NCBI GenBank assembly: GCA_945869955.1
Contig: CAMBQP010000006.1
Coordinates: 1 to 58,102 of the forward strand
Origin: Schlesneria paludicola DSM 18645
Lineage (GTDB): Bacteria > Planctomycetota > Planctomycetia > Planctomycetales > Planctomycetaceae
Direction: 5' to 3'
DNA length: 58,102 nucleotides
The notes below the pieces were generated by a model. That model searched no databases, was not told the origin of the DNA, and worked only from the letters and a program-made list of their open reading frames with translations. Position numbers and translations under genes: made by a program. Of the stretch, positions 36,553 to 45,059 are shown in pieces. Position 1 is the stretch's first letter. Each line of letters starts with the position of its first letter.

Positions 36553-37620
36553 CTAACCCTGTGCAACCAATTGCGAGATGCGGGTCCGGATCTCGGCGGG
36601 ATCAGCATACAGGAACCACTTAGCAGGATCGGTCCCTGCGAATGCCGCACGAATCCGTTCCGTCTGGCGAGACTCGCCTCGAATGGCACGGATAAAAACA
36701 CCAATGATCTGATCAGGCATTTCCCGCAGGAAACTAGCGTAGATATCAGGGTCCTGCTCACCAGAGTCGCCAATCAGCACAAAGCGGCGGTGAGGAAACG
36801 CGGCGAGGATCGGTTCAATCGCCGTTCGTTTATAGGCTTTTTGCGGTGATTTTCTGAGCTTACGAGCCGCTTCCCGAAAGCGAAATCGCTTGAGATGAAA
36901 TGAGCCCGCTGGGTATCCTTCGGCACGGCAGAATTCTTGCAAGGGTTCATACAATTGCCAGGGACTCCCCGAGACAAAATGGAAGACCGCTCCGGCAATT
37001 GTACAGGACTGGTAAAGCTCGGGCATACCGCTAACGGGGACAAAGCGGCGTGCAAACGTGTTCTGGAACAAGTCACGTCGATTCCCCACATTACTGTGTT
37101 TAATCGTATCGTCGACATCCGAAATGATCGAAATCCCACTCGGTTCGACTAATTGCAGTTTACCGGTGAACTGACGTGGGTCCGCAGGACTGAGAACCGC
37201 TTGGCAGCCGATCCAGCGAGTCTGGTGTTCGGTCGCTTGTGCCAACTGACAAACCCTCTCGTCGCTCAGTTCAATCGTCCCACGAAACAGTCCCATATAG
37301 TCCGATTCGGCAACGGGATACTCGCGATCACCGATCGCAACGGTGACAGCCCGCCCTTTCAGACCGGACATCATGAACTGCCGCATCCGCGTGCGGAAGT
37401 ACTCGTCCGCCGACCGATCGACTCGCATCGCCCGTTTAATGAGTCCCATTACCGGGGACCGACGCAACCAGGGGATGCGGGGATCAAACACACATCCCTG
37501 AACAATGAGCGACCAAGCGCGCTGGCCTGAGATCCGTGAGGCAAACGAAGGATAGAACACAATCTGTTCTTCCCGCCCCACGGTCTTGCGATGACGTCGA
37601 AAATTGTGAAACAGCGTCAC
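36553..37620 (-). CDS. App1-like phosphatidate phosphatase (DUF2183)
   Basis: A GTG at 37620 with GAGG 9 bases upstream gives 355 residues. The C-terminal half carries the HAD-type catalytic motif ISDVDDTIKHSNVG, then FHFVSGSPWQLY and FVLIGDSGEQDPDIY, the DUF2183/App1 signature. Yeast App1 is a Mg2+-dependent phosphatidate phosphatase; the bacterial homologues are uncharacterised but the catalytic aspartates (DxD) are present. The N-terminal half is beta-rich and less conserved. The gene faces the vWA cluster and reads in the same direction as the BMC operon, about 100 bases downstream of its last gene. Confidence 0.85.
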   Translation of the reverse strand: MTLFHNFRRHRKTVGREEQIVFYPSFASRISGQRAWSLIVQGCVFDPRIPWLRRSPVMGLIKRAMRVDRSADEYFRTRMRQFMMSGLKGRAVTVAIGDREYPVAESDYMGLFRGTIELSDERVCQLAQATEHQTRWIGCQAVLSPADPRQFTGKLQLVEPSGISIISDVDDTIKHSNVGNRRDLFQNTFARRFVPVSGMPELYQSCTIAGAVFHFVSGSPWQLYEPLQEFCRAEGYPAGSFHLKRFRFREAARKLRKSPQKAYKRTAIEPILAAFPHRRFVLIGDSGEQDPDIYASFLREMPDQIIGVFIRAIRGESRQTERIRAAFAGTDPAKWFLYADPAEIRTRISQLVAQG

Positions 37621-37681
37621 GATTGGTAGCCTCGAGCAGACGTCATCGTCAGCGTTTCAATAAGGAAATCTGTCCCGAAAC

Positions 37682-37707
37682 GATTCGCCGCTTTTCGACG
37701 GCGAGTC
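37682..37707 (-). terminator. Stem-loop at the 3' end of the BMC operon
   Basis: On the minus strand GACTCGCCG and CGGCGAATC pair in eight of nine positions around an 8-base loop, just after the dehydrogenase stop. The following sequence has only a short T-run, so it may be a weak terminator or an mRNA-stabilising hairpin. Confidence 0.4.
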
Positions 37708-37718
37708 ATCTCGCAATT

Positions 37719-38642
37719 TTACAGGACCTTCTCGATGGTTTCACGCAGGATACTGCCAGACTTTTGTAATGCCATCTTTTCTTTAGGCCACAGATCGACT
37801 TCGATCACCCCTAAAACCCCTTTTCGACCGATGACCGTCGGCACCGAAATCGCCACATCGCGCAGCCCGTACGCCCCCGACTGCAGCGAAGAAACCGGCA
37901 GGATACGTCGTTGGTCCAGGGTGATCGCATGGACGACATCCGCGATCGAGACCCCCACCGCAAATCCGGCTCCTCCCTTTTTCTTGATCACTTCCGCTCC
38001 GCTGCCCCGCGTTTTCTTTTCCACTTCGGCAATCAGTTGCGCATTGACCCCAGGATATTTTTCCAACGGCAAACCGGCAATTTGAGCGGCAGACCAGATC
38101 GGCACCATGCTGTCGCCATGCTCACCATAAATCGTCACATCGACCTGTGTCGGCGGGACATCAAGCCGTTGGGCCAGCATGCTACGCAGTCGGGTCGTAT
38201 CCAGCACGGTCCCCAGGCCGATCACCTGCGAAGCGGGAAGTCCCAGTTCTTTGATGGCGAGATAGGTCAATACATCGACCGGATTCGAGACGACGAAAAC
38301 GATGGCATCTTTCCGCAAACCACTCGTTTTTAACTCGCTCAGAATCCCCCGAAATAAAATCACATTTCGGTTGATCAGGTCCAGGCGGCTCTCTTCCGGT
38401 TTTCGTCTGAGTCCTGCGGTAATCACGATACAGTCGCTGTCAGAGCAGGATTTCATATCACCCGACGTGATTTTCTGATCCGCCAGAATACTGGCCCCGT
38501 GCAGCAAATCGAGAGCCTGACCTTCACAGGCCTCCTGATTCACGTCAACCAGATGGATATGTCGGACGATCTTACCCGCCTGCAGAGCGAATCCTGCACA
38601 GGATCCGACCAGACCACCACCGCCGATGATACTGACTTTCAT
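37719..38642 (-). CDS. NAD-dependent malate/lactate dehydrogenase of the BMC operon
   Basis: GGGAG lies 6 bases before the ATG at 38642; the product has 307 residues. It opens KVSIIGGGGLVGSCAG (NAD-binding loop) and carries LVDVNQEACEGQALDL, the active-site His in YGEHGDSMVP and the specificity loop GLRRKPEESR. In this loop the second residue of RRK (R80) aligns with the Arg that binds the carboxylate in malate dehydrogenases, where lactate dehydrogenases have Gln. Relatives in planctomycete BMC loci are called lactate or malate dehydrogenase and are thought to recycle NADH from the aldehyde dehydrogenase. No encapsulation peptide is obvious at either end. Last gene of the operon. Confidence 0.85.
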   Translation of the reverse strand: MKVSIIGGGGLVGSCAGFALQAGKIVRHIHLVDVNQEACEGQALDLLHGASILADQKITSGDMKSCSDSDCIVITAGLRRKPEESRLDLINRNVILFRGILSELKTSGLRKDAIVFVVSNPVDVLTYLAIKELGLPASQVIGLGTVLDTTRLRSMLAQRLDVPPTQVDVTIYGEHGDSMVPIWSAAQIAGLPLEKYPGVNAQLIAEVEKKTRGSGAEVIKKKGGAGFAVGVSIADVVHAITLDQRRILPVSSLQSGAYGLRDVAISVPTVIGRKGVLGVIEVDLWPKEKMALQKSGSILRETIEKVL

Positions 38643-38786
38643 GCTGATCTCCCTCGTGATCATGGGCGAACCCAGAATCAATCTCTCGAATGGTTTGATG
38701 CTTTCCCTCAACGAATCCCGCCATATTCTCGTGATTCAGGCGAGTCGTGTGTCACCTGAATTCGGGGTGGATCGTTCCTACTGGTA

Positions 38787-39701
38787 TTACTTGTTCATCG
38801 CCGCCAGCACCTGCTCCGTGATCAATTTTATCAGGGATTCGGTATCCACTTCGGCAGCCGCTGCGGCGACCGGCTTGACCTCTGGAACTGACTTCGCCCC
38901 CTTCTGTCGTTCGAGATACCCTGCGTACTGTGGAGGTGCTTCGAATGCATAAGGTTCCAGCTGATTTTCTTTGTAACCTTCTCGAAAAGCGCTGTTTCCA
39001 CAAAGATCGCAATCTTCGACGTGGAAGCGTGGATCATCAAAGCCCAACTTTTTCTTCAGGTCCAGTAGTTCGACGGACTCGCGTTCGTTGAGGTACGAAA
39101 CCTTGCCAAGCTGTTTCGAAAGCAGCAGGATCCGGCAGTATGCGTCCAGAATCTCGGTTTTCCAATACGCTTCTTCGATTGTCTTGCCGAATGTCACGGT
39201 ACCGTGGTTCGTCAGAATGATTGTGTTGGTTCCATTCCCCAGAAACGGAACCACCGTGTTCGCGAAAGCGTGACCACCCGGGGTTTCATAAGGGGCAATC
39301 GGGACTTCCCCCATGAAAACTTCAATTTCCGGCAGAATACATTGCGGAATTGGCTCGCGGGCGACTGCAAACGCGGTCGCATGCGGGGGATGACAGTGAA
39401 CCACGGCCTTCACGTCAGGACGGTGTTTCATGATCGCCAGATGCAACAGGACTTCACTGGTTCGCTTCCGCTTACCGGCGATTTGTACTCCTTCCATATC
39501 AACGGCACAGATGTCATCCGGAGTCATGAACCCTTTGCAGATCATCGTCGGGGAACAGAGGACTTCGTTCTCGCCGACACGGATAGAAATATTCCCATCG
39601 TTTGCGGCGGCAAAACCTTTGTTGTAAACCCGGCGTCCGATTTCACAAATGTCTTCTTTTAACTTCCGGTCGTTGATTCCAGAATTCCATTGGCTAGCCA
39701 T
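38787..39701 (-). CDS. Class II aldolase (fuculose/rhamnulose phosphate type) with C-terminal encapsulation peptide
   Basis: The 304-residue protein has the class II aldolase fold with SEVLLHL (Glu 83), VHCHPPHATAF (His102, His104) and TNHGTVTFG (His166) as zinc ligands and catalytic residues. It would split L-fuculose-1-phosphate or L-rhamnulose-1-phosphate into dihydroxyacetone phosphate and lactaldehyde, which is the known role of the homologue in planctomycete microcompartments. After residue 215 come a CxxC pair (DCDLCGN), an Ala/Pro/Val-rich linker and an amphipathic C-terminal helix (VDTESLIKLITEQVLAAMNK), the form of an encapsulation peptide. It is thus likely a lumen enzyme. The next gene upstream is a BMC-P shell protein. 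Confidence 0.9.
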   Translation of the reverse strand: MASQWNSGINDRKLKEDICEIGRRVYNKGFAAANDGNISIRVGENEVLCSPTMICKGFMTPDDICAVDMEGVQIAGKRKRTSEVLLHLAIMKHRPDVKAVVHCHPPHATAFAVAREPIPQCILPEIEVFMGEVPIAPYETPGGHAFANTVVPFLGNGTNTIILTNHGTVTFGKTIEEAYWKTEILDAYCRILLLSKQLGKVSYLNERESVELLDLKKKLGFDDPRFHVEDCDLCGNSAFREGYKENQLEPYAFEAPPQYAGYLERQKGAKSVPEVKPVAAAAAEVDTESLIKLITEQVLAAMNK

Positions 39702-39733
39702 ACTGGTCTGTTCCCTTCCCCGTCGTTTGACGG

Positions 39734-40015
39734 TTACTCCACTTCGATCGTATCTAATATGCAGGCATTGTAGGCGTCGAGCGGTTTGTAGTCGGGGGCA
39801 AACGGATTGGCCGCTTCACCCCCTTCGCTAAATCCGATCTTCGAGCCCGGTGCTGCACCAAGTTCGTCATACACAATTACGGCTTCATCGCGTCCCAGTG
39901 GATCACCCCTCAGCCCCGCGGCACTCAGGGGGACGACAACCAGCCATGTGCCACCCAATACCATCGGGTTGCATTTGGATAATGTCACCTTGCCGATCAC
40001 GTCGCCGACTCGCAT
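39734..40015 (-). CDS. BMC-P pentameric shell protein (EutN/CcmL family)
   Basis: The 93-residue product opens MRVGDVIGKVTLSKC and continues LGGTWLVVVPLSA and GRDEAVIVYDELGAAPGSK, the EutN/CcmL pattern (VG.V.G..v...... followed by a D-rich strand and GaG/pGs). BMC-P pentamers cap the vertices of the shell. It is one of three BMC-P genes in this operon, a number seen in characterised planctomycete loci. The GAAPGSKIGFSEGG loop is longer than in classic EutN. Confidence 0.9.
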   Translation of the reverse strand: MRVGDVIGKVTLSKCNPMVLGGTWLVVVPLSAAGLRGDPLGRDEAVIVYDELGAAPGSKIGFSEGGEAANPFAPDYKPLDAYNACILDTIEVE

Positions 40016-40150
40016 TGAAGCTCCACTTTCCTTCGATCCGGTTCTCTGTCGTGTCCTGTTCTCTGATCTTCCAGCCTGGTCTCGGCCTCGCGGATCTCTG
40101 CCTTTCAGGGCTTTTGACGAGTTGATTTTCCTATCATATTGATTTTCGCA

Positions 40151-40990
40151 TTACATCCCCGGTGGAGGCTGCGGCGGATTCCCCGCACACTCTTTCAACA
40201 GGTTTCTCAATTCCATAAACGATCGTCCGATTGGGCTGATACAAACCACATTCGCACCCAGCGATCGCAAGACTTGTTCCCATTGCTTACTATTTTGCAT
40301 CACGGCGGCACGAACACGCTCACTCCGATTGGCCTGACACGCTACTAAGTCTGCCTGCTCTGTAAAAATCACCACCCCATCACACTCGGCCGTATTCACC
40401 AAACTCATCGCCAGTTGGGCCGCCTCGATCGGTTGGCCGACGATCTCGATCGTCCATTCCTCGGCCAGTCGCCGCAAACTCTCGTGCAGCGCTTGGACCG
40501 TTGGAGTCATCGTTTGCAGGATCATTCGCCACTTCGGACGGGGGATGCTGCTGGCCGGCCCCATTTTGTTCTGACGACTCCACACCGTTCGCTTGGAATT
40601 CAACCAATCGCGAGCGGACGGAGTGAGAATCGAACCTCGCCCGATTCGCAGCATCTCGCCCGCTTTCAGCGATTGATTCAGCAACTCTGCGGTGATGATG
40701 GGGGCCAGTAATTCGACGGTATTGGTTTTGGTTGTCGTGGCGGCGGCGGTGGCGGTTATTGGTGCTGCCGACACCTTGGGAACAACGCCAGCAGTCATCA
40801 CGAGGGACCTGCCAGCCGGTCTGGCTGTTAGTGGAGCCGTTACGGTCCCCGGTGGGGGAGAAACCGATTTGATCGGTCCCTTCTCCAGATCAGACGAAGC
40901 GGAAACCTGCGGATTGACGGGACGTGCCGGGGCCGACTGGAGCCTTGCCAGAATCCCCGATACGATTTCATCAATCAGCGACTGATTCAC
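40151..40990 (-). CDS. BMC-associated RpiB-like protein with N-terminal encapsulation peptide
   Basis: The 279-residue protein begins MNQSLIDEIVSGILARLQ, an amphipathic helix of the encapsulation-peptide type, followed by an Ala/Pro/Thr-rich linker to about residue 95. Residues about 96-140 (ITAELLNQSLKAG, then ILTPSARDWLNSKR) resemble part of the EutT/Pdu cobalamin-associated proteins. Residues about 155-265 resemble the RpiB/LacAB sugar-isomerase fold: DGVVIFTEQADLVACQANR, then RVRAAVMQNSKQWEQ and LRSLGANVVCI match the AN...RAA and N-VL elements, but the glycine-rich active-site loop is lost. It may therefore bind a sugar phosphate without isomerising it, or act as a scaffold. Its conservation in planctomycete BMC operons is my recollection, not checked. 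Confidence 0.6.
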   Translation of the reverse strand: MNQSLIDEIVSGILARLQSAPARPVNPQVSASSDLEKGPIKSVSPPPGTVTAPLTARPAGRSLVMTAGVVPKVSAAPITATAAATTTKTNTVELLAPIITAELLNQSLKAGEMLRIGRGSILTPSARDWLNSKRTVWSRQNKMGPASSIPRPKWRMILQTMTPTVQALHESLRRLAEEWTIEIVGQPIEAAQLAMSLVNTAECDGVVIFTEQADLVACQANRSERVRAAVMQNSKQWEQVLRSLGANVVCISPIGRSFMELRNLLKECAGNPPQPPPGM

Positions 40991-41107
40991 AATCCATTCC
41001 CAAGGGCCTCTTCAACATTTGCGATGTTGATCTCAGCCGATTTCCTTGATTTCTTATTACCCTCAGGCCCGTCTTCAAAACGCCCATCTTGAATACGCCA
41101 CAGCCCT

Positions 41108-41362
41108 TTAATCCACGATCCCCAGCACATGCCACCGTGCCGGAGAATTGTCTGACCCCACCATCTCTTTCGCCGTCTTGCCATCGGACGAGATAATCAC
41201 CGTGTCCCCTTTGCCACCCCCCTGATTATCGATCACCAGTTGTGGAGCCCCATCGGGCTCGCCGCCCGGACCGATCGGTTGGACGATCAGCAGTCGCCAA
41301 CCCTTTAGCGTGGGATGCTTCACGGTCGAAGTCGCTCGACCGATGACGTTTCCGAGTTGCAT
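41108..41362 (-). CDS. BMC-P pentameric shell protein (EutN/CcmL family)
   Basis: The 84-residue product opens MQLGNVIGRATSTVKHPTLK and includes WRLLIVQPIG, PQLVIDNQGGGKGDTVIIS, the EutN/CcmL pattern with the glycine-rich GGGKGD loop that lines the pentamer pore. It is the shortest of the three BMC-P proteins here and the closest in form to classic CcmL. It lies 12 bases after the aldehyde dehydrogenase gene on the minus strand, so the two are likely cotranscribed. Confidence 0.95.
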   Translation of the reverse strand: MQLGNVIGRATSTVKHPTLKGWRLLIVQPIGPGGEPDGAPQLVIDNQGGGKGDTVIISSDGKTAKEMVGSDNSPARWHVLGIVD

Positions 41363-41374
41363 CGTGTTGCGTCC

Positions 41375-42793
41375 TCAAATCACTCGCAGGTCGTCCACCA
41401 GCACACACCGTCGCTGCCGAGTGAAGGTCATCGGATTGGTGACCCCTTCTCCCGTAGGCGTGGCAATGCTGAAACTCAAATACCCTTCACCACCCAATCC
41501 TAAACCGGCCATCGAAGGCCCATTTTTCACAAACAATGTCGTATCCATTTCACGCCCCATCCGCGTCATATGCCGGACATTTCGCGAATGGATCAGGCTC
41601 GTGTGACGGAAGCCGTGTTCAAATTCGAGTGCCAGTTCCACGCCGTGCGAGAAATTTCGACAACGCACAAAGGGAACGAAAGGCATCATCTGCTCTTCCG
41701 GAACAAACGGATTCGAGGTGTCGGTTTCGCCGTATAGCAATTCGGTGCTGGCGGGAACTCGCAACCCGATCAGCTCGGCCAACTTCGTCGCATCGAGTCC
41801 AACCAGATCGCGATTGAGGTGATAATGATCATCAGGTTTCGTCGGGGGAGAAAAGGCCAGTTTTGTCAGCTGGTCGATCTGCGAAGCATTCAAACGGTAG
41901 GCTCCATGACGACTCATGGTCTCCATCAATGCGTCGAAGATCTCTTCCACGGCGAAGACTTCTTTCTCCCCAATACACAACAGATTGTTATCGTACGCGG
42001 CCCCCTTCACGATCGACTTGGATGTGTTTTCCAGGCAGGCGGTTTCATCGACGACAACCGGGGGATTTCCCGGACCTGCCACGATCGCTTTCTTCCGGCT
42101 TTCCATCGCCGCCCTGGCAACCGCAGGGCCGCCGGTGACGCACAACAGCCGCACACCCCGATGCGCGAAGATCGCCGCAGCGGTCTCAAGCGTCGGTTTT
42201 TCGATGATCGTTACCAGATTTTCCAGTCCCGTTGCCTTATAGATTGCACGATTAAAGCGGCGGACCCCCTCACAGGCAATCCGAGCACCACTCGGGTGGG
42301 GATTCACGATCATCGTGTTCCCACCCGCGATCATATTAATGATGTTCCCCGCCAGCGTCGGCAACGAATGGGTCACGGGAGTAATCGCACCAATCACACC
42401 AAACGGAGCGTACTCGGTAATCGAAAGCCCATGGTCGCCGCTCACGGCATCGGTCCGCATGAACTCAACTCCAGGGACCAGCTTGATGATTTTCAGCTTT
42501 TCGATCTTGTGATCCAGCCGTCCAATTCGGGTCTCTTCAAATTCCAGCCGACCGAGTTCCTCGGCTTGAGTATCGCAGATTTGACGGACAAGTTCGATCA
42601 CCGTCTTGCGTGCAGCCAGCGGTGATTCGCTGAGTTTTTTGAACCCCTCGTTCGCGGCTGCGACCGCCTGATCGACGGATTGAAACACGCCCATGTCGCC
42701 ATCTCGCTGAGGGGCGTTCGACTTCGGTGACTTCCCCAGCTGGGCGAGGACTTCCTGAACCACGCTGCGAATTGTTTCGGGGTTGGCTTGCAT
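41375..42793 (-). CDS. CoA-acylating aldehyde dehydrogenase, PduP-like, with N-terminal encapsulation peptide
   Basis: GAGGA lies 8 bases before the ATG at 42793; the product has 472 residues. Its first 21 residues ([20 protein letters not shown]) form an amphipathic encapsulation-type helix, followed by a short linker and a complete aldehyde dehydrogenase with the catalytic Cys in [12 protein letters not shown] and [16 protein letters not shown] near the cofactor site. PduP-type enzymes turn an aldehyde plus CoA and NAD into acyl-CoA. Here the substrate is probably lactaldehyde from the class II aldolase, giving lactoyl-CoA for PduL. The enzyme is expected inside the shell. Confidence 0.93.
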   Translation of the reverse strand: MQANPETIRSVVQEVLAQLGKSPKSNAPQRDGDMGVFQSVDQAVAAANEGFKKLSESPLAARKTVIELVRQICDTQAEELGRLEFEETRIGRLDHKIEKLKIIKLVPGVEFMRTDAVSGDHGLSITEYAPFGVIGAITPVTHSLPTLAGNIINMIAGGNTMIVNPHPSGARIACEGVRRFNRAIYKATGLENLVTIIEKPTLETAAAIFAHRGVRLLCVTGGPAVARAAMESRKKAIVAGPGNPPVVVDETACLENTSKSIVKGAAYDNNLLCIGEKEVFAVEEIFDALMETMSRHGAYRLNASQIDQLTKLAFSPPTKPDDHYHLNRDLVGLDATKLAELIGLRVPASTELLYGETDTSNPFVPEEQMMPFVPFVRCRNFSHGVELALEFEHGFRHTSLIHSRNVRHMTRMGREMDTTLFVKNGPSMAGLGLGGEGYLSFSIATPTGEGVTNPMTFTRQRRCVLVDDLRVI

Positions 42794-42864
42794 TGATTCT
42801 ATCCTCGAAATCATGGATTTGCGACGCACTCGCCGCAGCAACAAATCGAAATATCAGCTTAATA

Positions 42865-43362
42865 TTACCAGCCCGCATCAGGGCCCTGCCGGAACCGTTT
42901 CAAGGTATTTTTTGCCCAGGACTCGTACTTCCGCACAGTCGGAAATTGAGCGATCAGCATCGGAAAAACGGTCGCAGTCGCTACTGCTGACAACGTTTGT
43001 CCTTCTTTCCATAACGCATATAAGTTGACGAGGGCAATAACTCCCAGCATCGCATAAACAATCGTCGTCTTTTCTTCGAATACCCCAGGAAGCTTTTGCA
43101 AGGCCCCCTGGAGGTTCCCCGGTTCCACACTCTTTAACCGGATCTGAGTCCACAGCTGTGGAAGAAAATAGACCAGCAAGATCCCCTGCACTGCAAAAAA
43201 ACCGCAAACGTACACCAGTACCGAAGCTTCAGGTTTGACCGTTCTCGCCATCCAGGCGGGTACGGCAAACACGATCACGGCGATCAGGAACAGCAACCCT
43301 GTGAACAAGGCACTTCGAATCTGGCCCCGTGGAATCGGAATGTTTTGCAAATCGGCTGTCAT
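42865..43362 (-). CDS. Polytopic membrane protein embedded in the BMC operon
   Basis: The 165-residue product has about four hydrophobic segments: ALFTGLLFLIAVIVFAVPAW, ASVLVYVCGFFAVQGILLVY, TIVYAMLGVIALVNLYALW and a weaker one near AVATATVFPMLIAQF, with a basic tail. Its ATG overlaps the preceding BMC-P gene by four bases (ATGA), so it is translated as part of the operon. No family is recognised. Shell operons rarely contain integral membrane proteins, so a metabolite transporter or a tether between shell and membrane can be imagined; neither is shown by the sequence. Confidence 0.65.
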   Translation of the reverse strand: MTADLQNIPIPRGQIRSALFTGLLFLIAVIVFAVPAWMARTVKPEASVLVYVCGFFAVQGILLVYFLPQLWTQIRLKSVEPGNLQGALQKLPGVFEEKTTIVYAMLGVIALVNLYALWKEGQTLSAVATATVFPMLIAQFPTVRKYESWAKNTLKRFRQGPDAGW

Positions 43363-43694
43363 TCACTTCCCCTCTTGGATTGATCCCCCTTCGCATCAAA
43401 AATCGAACGGGGGCCAAGATGAACCGAGTCGATAATTCCAATGATCGCGCAATCAATCGGCAAGGGTTTTGTCTGCGGGGTAAATCGGGCACTGGATCCC
43501 TGAACGATCAGGACGACTTCCCCTTCCCCCGCGCCAACGGTGTCAACACAAATAAATGTTCGGCCGGTCGAAACCAAGCCTGCTTGATCCTTCTCGTTTA
43601 CACGCAACGGCTCAACGACCAGCAGCTTTTGACCGACCATCGCGTCGACCTTCTGCGTTGAGACCACACTTCCTGTTACACGTGCGAGAAACAT
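43359..43694 (-). CDS. BMC-P pentameric shell protein with C-terminal extension (EutN/CcmL family)
   Basis: The 111-residue product begins MFLARVTGSVVSTQKVDAMV and continues GQKLLVVEPLRVNEK, then FICVDTVGAGEGEVVLIVQG, the strongest CcmL-like signature of the three BMC-P proteins, including the AGEGE loop. It ends with a polar tail of about 20 residues (GPRSIFDAKGDQSKRGSE) not seen in the other two. The stop overlaps the membrane-protein start by ATGA. It lies 16 bases after the acetate kinase gene. Confidence 0.96.
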   Translation of the reverse strand: MFLARVTGSVVSTQKVDAMVGQKLLVVEPLRVNEKDQAGLVSTGRTFICVDTVGAGEGEVVLIVQGSSARFTPQTKPLPIDCAIIGIIDSVHLGPRSIFDAKGDQSKRGSE

Positions 43695-43710
43695 GATTCG
43701 TCCTTAATCC

Positions 43711-44904
43711 TCAACGTGATCCAATCGCTTCGACCGTCTGCCGTGCCACAACGATCTCTTCATTCGTCGGCACAACCCAGACTTGCACTCGACTGCTCTC
43801 GGTCGAAATCCGACTTTCGCTGCCGCGTGGCAGTGACTGATTCTTGGCGTGATCCAGTTCGATTCCGGCCCATTCCATGTTCCGACAGACACCCGCTCGA
43901 ATGATCGACGAGTTCTCACCGATCCCGGCACTGAACACGATCGCATCCGCACCACCCAAAACGGTCAGGTAGGATCCAAGGTATTGGCGAATCGAGGCGA
44001 TAAACACATCCAGTGCCAGCTGAGCTCGCACATGCCCTTTCGCCGCCGCTTCTTCAATGTCTCGCGCGTCCTGACTGAGGCCGCTCAGCCCCAGTAACCC
44101 ACCCTTGCTCGAGAGATCTTCCAGAATCTGCTCGAGCGTTTTGCCGGTCTTGCGCAACAAAATCGGCAACGCAAAGGGATCGAAGTCACCAACCCGGTTG
44201 TTGTGAAGCAACCCCGTCTGGGGACTCATTCCCATACTGGTCGCTTGTGACTTGCCATCACGTGCGGCACACAGCGAATTACTACCACCCAAGTGGCAAG
44301 TAATAATCCGCAGATCCCCACGACCGAGCAATTGTTCCATCCGAGTGTTCAAGTACCGGTGGCTCGCCCCATGAAAACCCCAACGCTGGATTTCAAACTC
44401 CTGTGACCATTCGTAAGGGATTGCATAGAGGCGATTGGCGGCAGGAATCGTATCGTGAAAGGCCGTCTCTAAGGCCGCAACCAGCGGAATCTGAGGAAAC
44501 GCCGAACGAAGCTGTCGCATCGCTTTGGCATACATCGGATTGTGAGCGGGAGCGATATCTGCCAGATCTTCCATCCGCTGCAGTAACGCATCATCGACAA
44601 CGCGCACACCACTCAGGTTTCCGGCAAAAACCGCCTTGAAACCGATCGCAGCGACTTCGCTCACCGAATGCAAACAACCGTGCTCAGGATCGGTCAGCTG
44701 CGCCAGACACATTCCGACCGCAGCAGCATGATCACCGACAGGAAGGGTCGATTCTTGACGTTTGCCATGAATTTCGACAAAGCACGCACTCGCCGATTGC
44801 CCAATCCGGTCAATGCCCCCACGGGCCAGTTGAACTTCACTGGGTAAATCGTAAAGACGGTACTTGAAACTGGTTGAACCCAGATTCGCGACGAGTACTT
44901 TCAT
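43711..44904 (-). CDS. ackA: Acetate kinase-family enzyme
   Basis: The 397-residue product has the acetate kinase signatures [42 protein letters not shown] and [13 protein letters not shown] in order. It transfers a phosphate from an acyl phosphate to ADP. In this operon the acyl phosphate made by PduL is likely lactoyl or propanoyl phosphate, so the enzyme earns ATP at the end of the pathway. No encapsulation peptide is visible, so it may act outside the shell or ride with a partner. AAGGGA precedes the ATG at 44904. Confidence 0.95.
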   Translation of the reverse strand: MKVLVANLGSTSFKYRLYDLPSEVQLARGGIDRIGQSASACFVEIHGKRQESTLPVGDHAAAVGMCLAQLTDPEHGCLHSVSEVAAIGFKAVFAGNLSGVRVVDDALLQRMEDLADIAPAHNPMYAKAMRQLRSAFPQIPLVAALETAFHDTIPAANRLYAIPYEWSQEFEIQRWGFHGASHRYLNTRMEQLLGRGDLRIITCHLGGSNSLCAARDGKSQATSMGMSPQTGLLHNNRVGDFDPFALPILLRKTGKTLEQILEDLSSKGGLLGLSGLSQDARDIEEAAAKGHVRAQLALDVFIASIRQYLGSYLTVLGGADAIVFSAGIGENSSIIRAGVCRNMEWAGIELDHAKNQSLPRGSESRISTESSRVQVWVVPTNEEIVVARQTVEAIGSR

Positions 44905-45059
44905 GGCGTCCCTTGAGGATCTCGATGAGCCCTTAATCGCGAGCTCGTAACAACCCGACTATTGCCAGCCGAGCAACGTCACCCCCCAGATGGACCATCA
45001 ATCCACCTACGGGGTTGTTCCACCCAACTCGCCGGTCGCGGACAAATCGCAGCGTCTGA

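Noticed and set aside
40987..41184. 65-codon minus frame next to the RpiB-like gene
   Set aside because: It overlaps the BMC-P stop region in another frame and is Trp/Arg-rich without structure.
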